A stretch of 64,000 nt of DNA from Rotaria socialis (lineage: Eukaryota; Rotifera; Eurotatoria; Philodinida; Philodinidae): positions 98,476-162,475 of the forward strand of contig CAJNYU010002165.1 in assembly GCA_905331475.1 (NCBI GenBank), read 5' to 3'. Position numbers and translations under genes: made by a program. Below the pieces are notes generated by a model that was not told the DNA's origin, ran no database searches, and worked only from the letters and a program-made list of their open reading frames with translations. The first letter of the stretch is position 1, and each line of letters starts with the position of its first letter. Positions 25,712 through 37,858 of the stretch are shown in pieces.

Positions 25712-26978
25712 ATGAGTCGTCGATCATATTCACGGTCGGATAAACAAGATGACGATTATAAATATCGGGTAAGTTCTATCGATTAACTTAGGATTTAACT
25801 TACGCTAATTATTAAAATGCATGTTGTGATGGCTATGATAATTCAATAGTGCGGTCATAGGTATTTCATAGAAATGAACTTCAATAGGCTTCGCAAATAT
25901 AACAATTTTTCTTTTAGAGGAAAAGAACAAAAATGATTTCCTAATTTGAAGGCACTTACCAATTTGCTTCACTTGATTACATAATTTAAAGCTGGATACC
26001 ATTTTAAAGTCACACTCGAGTCTTCAGATTACAACCATCTTATAAATATGACTAAGGATGAAAAACCCTTTTCTTCGATTCTAAAATTGGCTATTCAATA
26101 ATAAGGCTTTGTACCAGGCAGACAAAGATTCTGAAGGATAACAATTAAAAAAAGATCTGCCATATTAATTACTCTGAAATTTAACATTTGCAAATGCTTA
26201 GATTGTCAAAGTTTTTGTGGAATACAATCTGCGAGGATTACACCACAGGTAAAAACATATCCCGCTCTTCTCCGGGCAGACAAATGAACAATATTTTTGT
26301 TAATCTCAGTCTGTAGCAGACTCAACACCAAAACTAATACGGATGTAGTAGAATCCTTAGTTTTACAACATATGTGAATGAAACGTGAGTTCATATTTCA
26401 ATAGAGTATTAACTGCGATAATACTCCTTTCTCTTAATATTCACATGAAACCAGAAATATTCAACTTTGCTGAGTACAATCTATGTTGCTTTTAGGTCAA
26501 TAATAAACGTTCAGATCGTTCACGATCACCACCTTCTTCAAGATCGGCGTATGGCATTACTAGTGAAATCTATAGTAATAAAAAACAAATTTCTTCCAAA
26601 CGTTATCCTCAATCACCATCGTCGCCGTCGAGACCCAATGGATTTATTCCTGATGAAGAAACAAAAAAATTTTATGAGAAACCTTCAAGTGACGATACAG
26701 GATTTTGGACATCTGAAGATTATACATTTCGTGATACGATTGCTAAAGATGTTCGTGATGAAATTGAAGATGATATTGCAAGTAAAGATTCTGATGAAGA
26801 TTCTGAAGAAGATCCAGAACTAGCTGAATATGCTGATCGTGCCGATATGGGCGATAATGATGACGATGAACAAAAGAAGACCATTATCGAGCGTTTAATT
26901 CCATCTAAAAAAGAGGATGAAAAAAAGAAAGACATTAAACCTACTCAAACAATAACAAATCAAAAATCATCTTCATAA
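25712..26978 (+). CDS. Acidic, Arg/Ser-start protein of unknown function
   Basis: Two exons (25712-25768, 26496-26978) join in phase 0 across a 727-bp intron to give 179 aa. I do not recognise the family. The N-terminus is basic and Arg/Ser-rich (MSRRSYSRSDKQDDD; NKRSDRSRSPPSSRS), which resembles RS-type nuclear RNA-binding tails. The middle contains FIPDEETKKFYEKPSSDDTG and FWTSEDYTFRDTIAKDVRDE. The rest is strongly acidic (SDEDSEEDPELAEYADRADM) and ends in a lysine-rich helix and a Ser/Gln tail. No signal peptide or membrane segment is seen. A polyadenylation signal AATAAA lies at 27113, 135 bp after the stop. The charge pattern suggests a nuclear, largely disordered protein, but this is a guess. 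Confidence 0.65.
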
Positions 26979-27163
26979 ACTCATTCGTTGTCTTTCATCT
27001 TTTTCTGTTAATATCATCAGTGATATATTTTTGTTCAAAGTATTATTCCATATAAGTTATTGTATTCAATATATATATATATACTTGAACGTAACATACT
27101 TTATTATAATGCAATAAATAGTTTTTGAACCATTTCATATGAGGTGAAAAATAAGCAATATTA

Positions 27164-28063
27164 ACGGGTGGCGCAGAGGAAATTACTCGATTTTCGATAA
27201 AGTGTTTTCTCAAGTTACACTCGCCTATAAAGTGTGGTTCTGATGTTGAAAGATAGAGAATTTTGTGTAGAATTTATTGATACGTTTTCTTTTAATTCAG
27301 CATTTGCTGTTTCTTGGTATCATAAAAATTACTGAATACCACAAAAACATCGACTTCTCAGCACTTGACTACAATAAAATGTTATTTTTATTTGTTAAAT
27401 AATTTTCTATACGCTATGCAAGCACACTATGAAAAGTAGACCAACGCATTTGTTTCTTTAGATACAAAATGAATTTTTTGTGCGAAGCTTTACTATTTAA
27501 AAAGCCGCATACAAAATATGCCTAGTTATTAACTTTTGGTGCCTTTTCATGCCAAGGGAAACATTTCAACATCGTTATTCAGTTAGAAAAAGACGTCCGC
27601 TCTTATAAAGGAGTACATTTTGTCGAGCTTGAAATTCTGCATCCATTGATAAAAAAGGATTCTTTTTCTAAAGCTGACTTTTGAAAAAAGTGGGAAATAA
27701 AATTTCGATTCCGTTGACCAAGGACGTCTTTTCGATGTTTTCCACTTTGCGAAGGAGAGGCAGCCAAAACTAATGCTCTATTAGATGCACCCAATATTCT
27801 ACATGTCTCACTTTAAGAAAGAAAATTTTCTACTCAACCTAACTCGATAAAAGCTGATTTTGTTGTTGACCATTCAATGTTTTTGTGGTATTCAGTAATT
27901 TTTATGATACCAAGAAACAGCAAACGCTGAATTAAAAGAAAACATATCAATAAATTCTACACAAAATTCTCTATCTTTCAACATCAGAACCAACCTTTAT
28001 GGTCGAGTCTAACTTGAGAAAACACTTTATCGAAAACCGGGCAATTTCCTCTGCCTCACCCGT
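27164..28063. mobile_element. 900-bp element with ~190-bp terminal inverted repeats
   Basis: 27164-27352 and 27876-28063 are inverted copies (about 90% by eye) beginning ACGGGTG. Shared internal words include gataaagtgttttctcaag and gttgaaagatagagaatttt. The ~520-bp interior has no transposase frame, so the element is non-autonomous. Target duplication is unclear: the flanks are caatatta and tgtattct. If the element starts at CGGGTG, the left flank is TTAA but the right is TTGT, so a piggyBac-like target is possible but weak. Confidence 0.7.
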
Positions 28064-31000
28064 TGTATTCTTAAGGTATGTTCTCATTAGAGAATGTTGA
28101 AAAGTTGATTTCTCAAAATAGCATCGAAATCTTGATCATTTTTGTTAGAATCTTACGCCCATAATAACTTGTAGATTCATTATAAACCATAGTTTGTTTC
28201 CGCTATCATAATGACATGTCATTTCTGATTTAAAAATAAGCAGCTAATAAGAAAGTGCAGTCTACTGAAAAATGCGTCCCTCGATCGAAGATATCAGACA
28301 GTCACGTCAATGTTTTTTAGTAGAATACCTCGAATTATTTTCTTCAAGTTCTTTATACAGGAGAAAATATTTCCATGGTCATTGACCGTATTTCATACAG
28401 TTCGTGCGCATCAGAATTTCAAAGAAAGAGATCTTTCTAAAAATAACAATATTTCGTATCGTATGTATAGTAATTATGAAAAGATCATTTCAAAAGCTAA
28501 AAGAAGGTTTTATGGCGAAATAGTACATTCATAATGGTAGAAAACATAACATCATGTGCACATATCGAAGTTTGCTTTGCAAAAGTACTTTTTCTGAGTC
28601 TCACAGTTTGACTCTCATGGCAGCACGACCTCAGTGAATTCTTCGAAACTAATATAAAAGAAAAGAATATATCTATTTCCAACTAATTTTCTTTTTCATA
28701 TAATCTTTTGCTACTGAACAGTTTTATTCATTCAGTTCAGCTTAGCACTAATAGTTATACTAGTGATAGATGTAACCGTAATTGAATTATACGCGCAATA
28801 TTCATCCGATAAAATGATCAGTTGACTTAGGTAAATTTCATAAAAATTACTTTGATTTCCTGTTTTTTGCATTCATTTAGTTATTCATTAGGTATTCTGT
28901 TGCTAGTGACAGGTCTTTTTGTTTAGAAAAATAAAATGACTTTTTTGGCACTGATGGGAAATATTAGGACATGTTGATTGTATAGTGTTCAGAATGTTCC
29001 TTTTAACTTTGTATGCCTATGCTATTTTTACCGAATATTGACACTTTCTTAATCATTCTATGCATGTAGGGAAAATGATATAGAGTTGTTCACTAACAAT
29101 GCATTGGACAAAAATAAGTTCAAACTAAACTTTGTCGATGACACTGTCGAAGAGCATGATTCTTTTTCTTCTAAAATGACTCCCATATGACCCCCATATG
29201 GACTTAGGAGCGGTGAAAGATGAAAAACAACCTCGGGAATTCTAATATACTGAGAGCTTTATTAAGAAAAATAAAACGTATTTCTATCATATCAAAAAAT
29301 GTCAGGTCGTTCTTTAGTTTGTTGAAAATAAACCTCCAAAATCTGGTAGAATTAACTTAAGATCATATTCTAAAGTGCTTTTCAATTATCGATTAAATAT
29401 TTCACATAGAATTATCGTTTAGAAGCACTAAGCTCGACTTTTAGAAGCATAAAAACTAAGCTTAAACGAAGAAAATCGAGGTTATTATATTTTTTTTGCG
29501 GTATTTATCTCTTTTACTTTACATATGATACTAACGGATCTCCTGTGTTAAGAATTAAAGATGATATAAGAAACAAGAATCTTGAAACGAACATCTCGGG
29601 ACGACTGAGTTCGATTTGTAAGTAACTGTCTAATTTAGTATTTACTGTATATCCAATAATTTTTGCTTTTAATTTTGTTCGTTTTTGTCACATTGGCATT
29701 TGACCAGGCGCAATGTAAGGGCTTCTACAGAAAGTTAATTGATAACTCCTAAAGCACAAATTTAAGTAGAGCTTCAAGGTCATATCTAAAAACAATAAAC
29801 CATTTTGAGTCTAATTTAATTTCTCTAGGCTCATTTAAGACGCTGAAAAATGAATGCAAGATTTTGGAAACAGTTTCTTTTTACTAGTCGTGAATTATAA
29901 CGAAATCACTAAAAATAATTCAATCCGTTCGTCAGCGCAACTTTTTTACATAATTATGCATTGCATAATTATACAAATATTTGAAAAGGAAGTAAAACTT
30001 CTGTATATTCACAACGATCACGTCGTTGTTATTTCAAAAATGATAAGAAATTTTTTATTATGTTGTCTTTCATCGAAAACGTTTCTACTGCGTCAAATAA
30101 TTTAGTAAGACTTCAGCTAACAAAACATTAACAAATCATTACATTTTAAAGATGGTAGTCCATATTTGTTAAAAACTATTCAGCTGAGTAACTAGAATCA
30201 AATTTCACTATAGTTACTTAATGATTTATACACAAATTTGATTCTGTAAATTGAAAATATTCGATTTTTTCTCATATCACGCATAATGCACTCAGTTCGG
30301 TTGAAATATTTGAATACAGATAGATTAATAAAAACAAAAGCCATTTAAATACTTTTGAAACTTGATCAAACGTAGAATAACATTATTTATTCGACCATTT
30401 TAAATCTCACAGTAAATACTCAAGAAACCATAAGCTTTTTTTACCGGTAGGCTATTTCAAATTGCAAGTGTTTTCTTTGCTCAAGTGTGGTTTTTTTGCG
30501 TTATATTCATTGCTAAGAGTAATAATTAGATAATATTTCTCTGCCAAAGAATTAATGTCAATAACATGCCTTGGTACTTTTTCTGCGTAAAATCACTGGA
30601 TGGATTGGTTAAGATCAGTGTAGACTTCAGTAATCAACTGTAATTACGAATAGTTCATATTATTGTTTTATTATTATGCATTTTCGGCATCGATAGAGAA
30701 AATCCGGCTAATATATGTATTTTGCATGTAAATTATTTTTAATCCACCATGTGCGTGTAAAAGTCGATGAGAAATATCATGCACCATGTAGTCAGGATCG
30801 AGTAACGAACAGGATCGAGTTGCTTAGTGGCGTCCATTCTCATTTTCTTCTTCTTCTTCTTCTTCTTCTTCTTCTTCTTCTTCATTCCTATTTATTTATA
30901 GTAAGTTCTTACGTCGATAAACTTACACATTTCTATTATATCCTGATAGATTTTCCTTCTTACACAACATATATATAAGTTACACCACGCATTAAAGAAA

Positions 31001-33446
31001 AATAAAATCATTTCTAGTTAAATAACTATAAATATAGACATGAGAAAAAAAAATTTGAAAACACGTAAGTAGATAGTACATTTTTAAACGAATTTCATAC
31101 TTTGAATTCCTGTTTTATATTCAGCACTCAAATTTTATAGAAAACAAAATGAAACAAATAGAAATACTAATGCAATCGTATTAAGTTGTATTGAAGAATA
31201 CAATCCATTCAAATGGATATAAGTACAAGTTTCTATCGATTAATCAAATATTCTCTTTAAGATGTTTTCTATCATTTATTTATATATTTTTCTAATTTGT
31301 TCTTTTTCTATTCGTAAAAAAAAGAAACTGGTCATCGATTATAATCTGTTTTTTATCCTTATTTTTAATATATAATTCAAATGAACGTCTAGCCAAGAAA
31401 AAGCAACAAATGTTTCAGTAAGGATGGCAGATTAGTTATAAAACTGGCAGTGCTACTCATTTTTCAGAAGTACAAATTTTAATTATAATCAACATAAATA
31501 TTCTTTACATTACTATTGCCTCATTTGTAACAATAATCATAAATATTTTGGCAATTAGATCCGGAAAACATCTGTATGTCTTTAATAGAATTCATAAGCT
31601 GGAGAAAAAAAAACATTTCAAATCATAGTAAAAATTTTCGCCGAACGAATATGAGTATAATACGACTAGTTTCATTTGTGAAGCATTGAAAATTATCTAT
31701 ACATCGCAACTTTCTTTCAGTGTTTATTAACTTACATAGGAAGACGTTTCAGTGCATTTTTTTCTAATCCTTTTTCTGATTTCATGTGCAAAACCTTCCG
31801 GTAGTGAACACGGAGGTTGTTGTTTAGTAGAAATGAGAACGATGCCTGATGATGATTTCTCACTATCTTTGTGGTAGTGGTTTCCCCCGCCCCTTCTCTC
31901 TCTCTCTTGCATTTTTTTTTCTAGACATCTTAGTTTTTAGCTATGTAAAAACAAGGACTAATGAAGGATGTCCGTAAAGGTAAACAAAACATGCGAGACA
32001 GTATGGAAATATAGGAGAGTTTCGTGATCTTTTGAGAGGGAAAAAAATGAAGTCGCTTTATTTGCTTTTATGTCGATAAACTAATATCTAGAATTTATAA
32101 AATTCATTATCTATCATCTATTGTCGCTAATCATACGGAAAATATTCTTTTATTTCTTTTTATATTCTCTTCACTTTTTCTTTTGATTTTCAATTTTTTT
32201 CACATTTAACTTTTCAACTACTGTCAGAATTGCTGCTGCATCATAACATTGCATGATTGTAAGTTAACGTCAAAGAATTATAGAAAATTTTTCTTTTTCT
32301 ATTTTTTCTCACTCCTTCTATTCGCAAGCGTTAAAATGAATGGAAAAGAACAAATGATTATTACTTCATTGAGAAAACTCAATTCTTTTTGCTTTCTCAT
32401 CGATATTTGAACATTTATTCACATAAAAACAGTAAGTTATACGGTTTGATTATTCTATTTGAAAAGAAAAATTATTTTTATTAACAACTTTCAAACTCAT
32501 TGTAGTTAAAAGAACAAGTACTTTTCCCTGTAGTATTTTCAATTACTAGAGACAAATATCTGAAGATAGGATAAGTATGTTATTGGTCTTGTGATTTATA
32601 TTCTTTGATTAAAATCCAATGTGTAGGAGTGATCATCTCAGAAGAACACTCAACTATGATGAATTTTTCTGATGAGTATCATGAAAGAATTAAAAACATG
32701 ATGTACTACAAGAAGAAACGCAGATATTTCATAATAAAACACACATCTAACTTCAACTTAGAAGCCAGAAAAAGCTTTGTATAATACAGCGAGTTAATAA
32801 ATGCATTAAAGTGAGTATTTATCGTCGTATATATTTTTTCATACTAATTTTGCTTGGTTGTTGTTATTCTTTTTCTTCTTGCATGCTGGTGCTTAATTCA
32901 ACATAATGTTTTTATATACACAATATTATTTTTCTTTTTCGTTTTTGGAATAGAATTATTTTTACAAACATGCGATAATCTTACGTAGACTAAGTCTTGT
33001 ATACCTATTTTGTATAATTACCCGTATTAATTAACTAAGATATAAATACATATATATATATATTGTTTTTTTTTGTTTTTTTGAAGTCAATAATAGTCAT
33101 GATAATAGAATTTTAGTATCTTTTCATTTGTGGTGTGTCAGCATATAGTTGCTTTTACATTCAAGGTAAACGTGAATCGATATTTACTTTCAATAACTTC
33201 GATTCATACCATCAATGATTATTAATCCTATGTATAGAAAGAATGACGTCAAAGGAGAAAAAAAACAACAGACGCAAGAACAATCACATGAAGTGATCGC
33301 GAAAACAAAAATATTTCTCATCTATAAATTATTTTTTCATTGTTAAGCTGAATTATTTCTACGGAAGTCTGAGAGAATTCGTTTTTATTGTGTTTTTTGT
33401 TTCAGTTTAAGATTTTATATTAGCGCCACCGGTGAATGGTCAATTT
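28064..33446. other. Gene-poor intergenic stretch, 5.4 kb
   Basis: Frames here are short, lack convincing splice partners and match no family I know. The only distinct feature is a (TTC)13 microsatellite at 30845-30883. The 5' UTR of the calcium-sensor gene probably begins near its end, after an acceptor-like gttttttgtttcag ending at 33405. Confidence 0.45.
30845..30883. repeat. (TTC)13 microsatellite
   Basis: Thirteen uninterrupted TTC units. No gene context. Confidence 0.95.
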
Positions 33447-34809
33447 ATGGGGAATCATTTCAGTACGACGACGCTGGACGACGTCACATTAGCTTTAATT
33501 AAAAGTAAAACAAGAATGAAAACTTCTGAAATCACATCTTGGTATAATGAGATCAAAGTAAGAATAAAATATCCAAAATAAAAAAAAAACAATATAATTT
33601 CCATTAAAGTTAAATTGAGAAGAAAAGAATTTCACCAAGGGCTTCTGTTTTTCTCTATCAGTATTGTGCATGCGACTTGCTAAGCTAAAAAAAGGCAAAA
33701 TTTCCGATTTAGTTTTTAACACTGAGTTACAAATGATATAATTACAACAACATGGCTTGACTCAATGAAAATCAGAAAGTACTACAAGATGCCCTTCGAA
33801 ATAAAAATTTCTTAAAAGCACAGCGCCTTATTTTCTTGAGATCAGATTTGTTTTTTTTGTTTTTGTTTCGATAATGAAATCATATGTGAGGCATTAATTG
33901 ACTTTTTAATATTCTCATCAACTAACAAGAAAAGAGCTTCTTAGCGTTATTGAGTAAATCCGTTTCCTTTTCTTACGTTTTCATTAGCCGCAAGAAGACA
34001 CAGAAAGAAAATCTCTTGTTTTAGTTCATCACTTAAAGATGATTATTCTAGGGTACGCTCTCTTTTATGTTTTTCAATGATGATAAGTCTAGGTAAACAT
34101 TCAATCACAAAACGCCATGAAAGTCATAATTAAGTATTTTCATCTTCTTTTCTTATTTAGACCAGATGTCCTAATGGAAAAATGACCAAAAAAGATATGT
34201 TAAAATGTTATAGAGATTTAAGCACGTGTGACATGGATAAAGTCGAACATGTTGTGAGTGCAATATATCAAGCATTTGATATCGATAACGATGGCAAAGT
34301 CGGTACGAATAATATTATTGATATCAATTGCTCTTCTAGTTTATAAGTATATTCTTTTTTCTTCTGTTTTTATTTATATAGATTTTAGAGAATTTGCCAT
34401 CGGCTTTTTACTAACAACAAAGGGAACGATGGAAGAAAAACTCGACTACACATTCCAACTTTACGGTAAAAATTTAATCAAATATTTGGCGAACAATATT
34501 CAATTTCTACTTTATTTATATTCTAGATATTGATAAAAATGGTTATATTGATCAATCGGAAATAGACACTATGGCAAAAGTATTCTAGATGGACATTCAA
34601 AACATTATTTATTCATTTATATTTTGTTTTTTTAGTATGTATTGAGAATGTTAGGCGGTAATGGTAATGAATATGAATCGATTGAATTGCTCAAGCATTT
34701 TATAAGCTCATGTCATTGTAACGAACAAGGACTTATAACAAAAGATAATTTTATTCGTGCTCTATCAAAGAATGAATTACTTAGTCAACTGTTATCTCCA
34801 TTTACTTGA
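33447..34809 (+). CDS. Neuronal calcium sensor family protein (recoverin/NCS-like)
   Basis: Five exons (33447-33557, 34161-34302, 34382-34465, 34527-34579, 34636-34809) encode 187 aa, the normal family length (~190). NCS proteins are myristoylated Ca2+ switches that regulate receptors, channels or lipid kinases. The N-terminus MGNHFS fits an N-myristoylation site. The pre-EF1 helix EITSWYNEI and the degenerate first EF-hand with Cys40-Pro41 are family hallmarks. EF2 (DIDNDGKVDFRE, 77-88) and EF3 (DIDKNGYIDQSE, 113-124) have canonical acidic ligands. EF4 (CNEQGLITKDNF) lacks the first acidic residue and is probably dead, so two sites bind calcium, as in recoverin. Divergence is too great to assign a vertebrate subtype. 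AATAAA lies at about 34983. Introns are 54-603 bp; the first is the longest. Confidence 0.88.
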
Positions 34810-36417
34810 AAAAAAATTTCATTTGAGTACATTATGCACGAGAAAATTATTCTTTTACAATGTAGAAGAATAAAAATTTTATTTTTATTTTTATTTTCTA
34901 TTACAATCTATTTTCCGATGATTGTATGTTTTTTTCTTCTTTTACTTGTTTTCATTGTCCATTGTACTTTTAATTTTATGCAAAATAAAGAAAGAAATTC
35001 AATGAGAATGATATAAAACACCTTTTTATTTGTTCAACTTGGCGTCTGCCGAAAAAATAAAAATTTATTTCGAGGAAACAACTTCAAGTATGATGTAGTG
35101 AAATAAAAGAATGTTTATGTCTACTAGGAGAACATTGAGCTGTTTTTCCATAAATAGATTGTTCCTGAATTACATTCGATAAACACTCTGTAATTTCTTT
35201 AGTAATATTTAAAACAATCCAAATGATGCTGTTTTTCTTCTTAAAAACGAGAAAGAATTTTCATACACTTGAAAACATTTTCTTTTTTAAGTTTTCTAGA
35301 AACAAAATGAGTGAGTCTGCACATTTTTAACATGTCGAGGTAAATCTCGGTCTAGAAGGAGAGAGAAGGTTGTCCTATGATTCAAATATTTCGCTAATAT
35401 CTTCCTAAGATAGAAAAAAAATCTAAAGGTCATAAAAAGAACCTTGAGTTGATCCCTCATTTCGATTCCAAAATTATTCATTTTCTATGAAATTCTCTTT
35501 GTGGATTTTGCAATATCTGGGAATTTCTATATTTTCAAATAGATGCATCGAACTATTTCAAACGTTAAGAAGATAAGTCTTCAGTTCCCACAGTATGCCT
35601 AGTAAATAAATAATAGGCTCAATATAATGATCTTATAATAAATAAGAAAGATCTGAAATATAGCGTGCGTCGTTTAGGCTTACTTTGACGACAAAATTTT
35701 GTCAAAAGCAATGTACCAATAGAAATGTTTTACTTTTGTGAAGATCAGACAACGACATTTAAATATTATACTTTAGAGCTAAAAGCAAATCGATATCAAT
35801 AACAGAAGAAAATTTGTCGAGTCCAACTTGCTAAAATTTTGAAATTTACATTATATTATATTGTAGATATTTTAAATCTAGTGAGATTAAAGTACATATG
35901 ACGTAAATTACTAGCATATAAAATATAATGGCATAAATTCAAGATATTTTTATTTATCAATATATGCCACAGCTAACTTAAATAAATGTTAAAAGAATAT
36001 CCGTCGAAAAATTGAATATAAAGTCAGAGTTCAAACCTAGAGACATGCTCTAGTATGCACACACGACTAGTAGCAGAATGGATTTTTTTCTTAGTACAGA
36101 ATAGAACAAAACGATAATCTGAACATTAAGATTTAAGAAAAAAACATGTGAATTTTCTTAGTAACTCGATTGAAACTGGAATAAAATCGTAATAAGAAGA
36201 TTTAAAAAAATGGATTACATGTTCATATGAACGCATTTATAATTGTACTAAATGTTTTCCATTAAACGAAAAAAATTGGAAAAAATTTTCAGTATCAAAA
36301 TTAGTGAATTAAAGCGCTTTTCTAAAATAATTCGTTTAAACTGATCTAAAATATTCGAGCGCTCTTAATATCCATCGATTTCAAACTCTTTCGTTCCTAG
36401 ACAACAATTATTCTAAA
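34810..36417. other. Intergenic, AT-rich
   Basis: Contains the calcium-sensor 3' UTR and its AATAAA at ~34983. No gene recognised in the rest. An acceptor-like ttcgttcctag ends at 36400, 17 bp before the next start codon. Confidence 0.45.
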
Positions 36418-36597
36418 ATGATGATCAATATGCAACATTATCTTGTTAAATTACTATTTACTATTATGATATTTATGTGTATGATTCACGGAATGATTGA
36501 TGCACGACGACATCATTCAAAATCAGGCAAATTACATTCGAAATATCAAAATCATCATTATTCAGATAGTCACAATCACGAAGAACGATTGGGTTAG
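36418..36597 (+). CDS. Small secreted His-rich peptide, possible neuropeptide precursor
   Basis: An uninterrupted 59-aa frame with a clear signal peptide: two start Met codons (36418, 36421), a short polar N-terminus with one Lys, and the hydrophobic core LLFTIMIFMCMIHG. The likely cleavage near MIDA is followed immediately by a dibasic RR. The remaining ~28 residues are hydrophilic and rich in His, Ser and Lys (HHSKSGKLHSKYQNHHYSDS). The last residues are EERLG; a C-terminal Gly could donate an amide, which together with the dibasic site would fit a secreted peptide precursor. No Cys lies after the signal, so it is not a knottin or defensin. It lies alone. Function unknown; an antimicrobial or metal-binding role is equally possible. 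Confidence 0.5.
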   Translation: MMINMQHYLVKLLFTIMIFMCMIHGMIDARRHHSKSGKLHSKYQNHHYSDSHNHEERLG

Positions 36598-37391
36598 ACT
36601 TCTAAAATTGTATCGAGTGATTTTAGTTCGTTAGATAAATAAAATATAAATCCGATTAGTTGAAAAGAATCAAATTTCAATCAAATATTACTTGTAATTT
36701 TCTTATTTGGATTTAAATTCTAGTCTAAATATATAATTATCAGTATCTAATAGAATATATCGCCTGAAAATAAACTAGAAGGAAAAAAATCATCTTTGAA
36801 CATGCAATTTCTTGATTAATTTATCAAAATAATCCAAAATAATAAGCTCTTCGAGAACAACATCTTTTAATTTTGTGTCATTTTCTTTTTGTATGAAACT
36901 AATGATAAGTTTCAGAGTAATTTTTTTCACTCTAGCATATTATTAATGTTGATTTGTCGAAGAAGACTTTATCTAACTAATGGCGCATGTGTATGATCTT
37001 ATTCTAAAGAGCGTCATGACGAGAAAGGAAAGTTACATGCTGCGATTAGTTTCAAGGTAAGTCTTCTCAAAATAAATTAAAAATCGTACACAATTAACGA
37101 GGAAAAGCTGATCAACTATTTAAAATCAACTTTTTCCTTAGCTTATACCGCTCATTGATTTAATCATTACACGATAAGATTGCTCTTCCGCGTTGCATGT
37201 CGTTGCTGATCTATGAAAACTAGCTGTTAACTATTAGTGTGAAATTTTTTCTTTTAATTAAATTTAATACTGAATGCATCTATATATAGTCACAAAATCA
37301 GTATGGATATAAGTCATAACTACATCTAAACTTGAAAGATTTCAATAACAGTAATAACTGTGGATGTAACCAATTAAGTAGTTCTTTTTTT
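36598..37391. other. Intergenic, nothing recognised
   Basis: AT-rich; no exon, RNA gene or repeat supported. It ends at a T run that abuts the next inverted-repeat element. Confidence 0.45.
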
Positions 37392-37858
37392 TGTGGAACT
37401 CACATATATTTTCGAAGAAAATGGTGAGTGTAAGTTTAAAGCCGAGATTTTTGCGGCTCCCACCCCCCTCCCTCCCCATTACAGACATCAATGAGTTTAA
37501 AATTGTGCTAATTAGAATCTTGACTAATTAGGCTGATATGTCTTCCCTTTTTAATTACAGACTACACGAAAAAGCTATGCTTGCCCATTACAGACCATAT
37601 TAACTAGCTTAGGGTACCATTACAGACCATAGTAACCAGTTTAGGGCACCATTACAGACCATAGTAACTAGCTTCGGGTACCAATGCAAACCATAGTAAC
37701 TAGCCTCTGCCATTGTTAAATATACGAGCTAACAATTAATACTCAATTACAGACATAAGTGCAAATAGGCAATGATCTAATTATAGGTTTTGAAAATCAG
37801 GGTAGATTTTTCAGATGAATTATTTTAGTAAGCCGAAGGGATATATGTGAGTTCCACA
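37392..37858. mobile_element. 467-bp inverted-repeat element carrying a minisatellite
   Basis: The ends are perfect inverted copies of TGTGGAACTCACATATAT (37392-37409 and 37841-37858). The inside is non-coding and contains a 32-bp tandem repeat and scattered copies of ATTACAGAC. T-rich flanks on both sides leave the target duplication ambiguous (TTT or TTTT). Most likely a MITE or a minisatellite-bearing non-autonomous transposon; the class is unassigned. Confidence 0.6.
37585..37705. repeat. 32-bp tandem repeat, 3.8 copies
   Basis: Units start at exactly 37585, 37617, 37649 and 37681, each beginning CCATTACAGACCATAGTAAC or a near variant; the last unit is partial and more diverged. It lies inside the 37392-37858 element. 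Confidence 0.9.

Noticed and set aside
30715..30978. 87-codon frame spanning the TTC repeat
   Set aside because: The frame is a poly-Leu run produced by the microsatellite, without exon signals.
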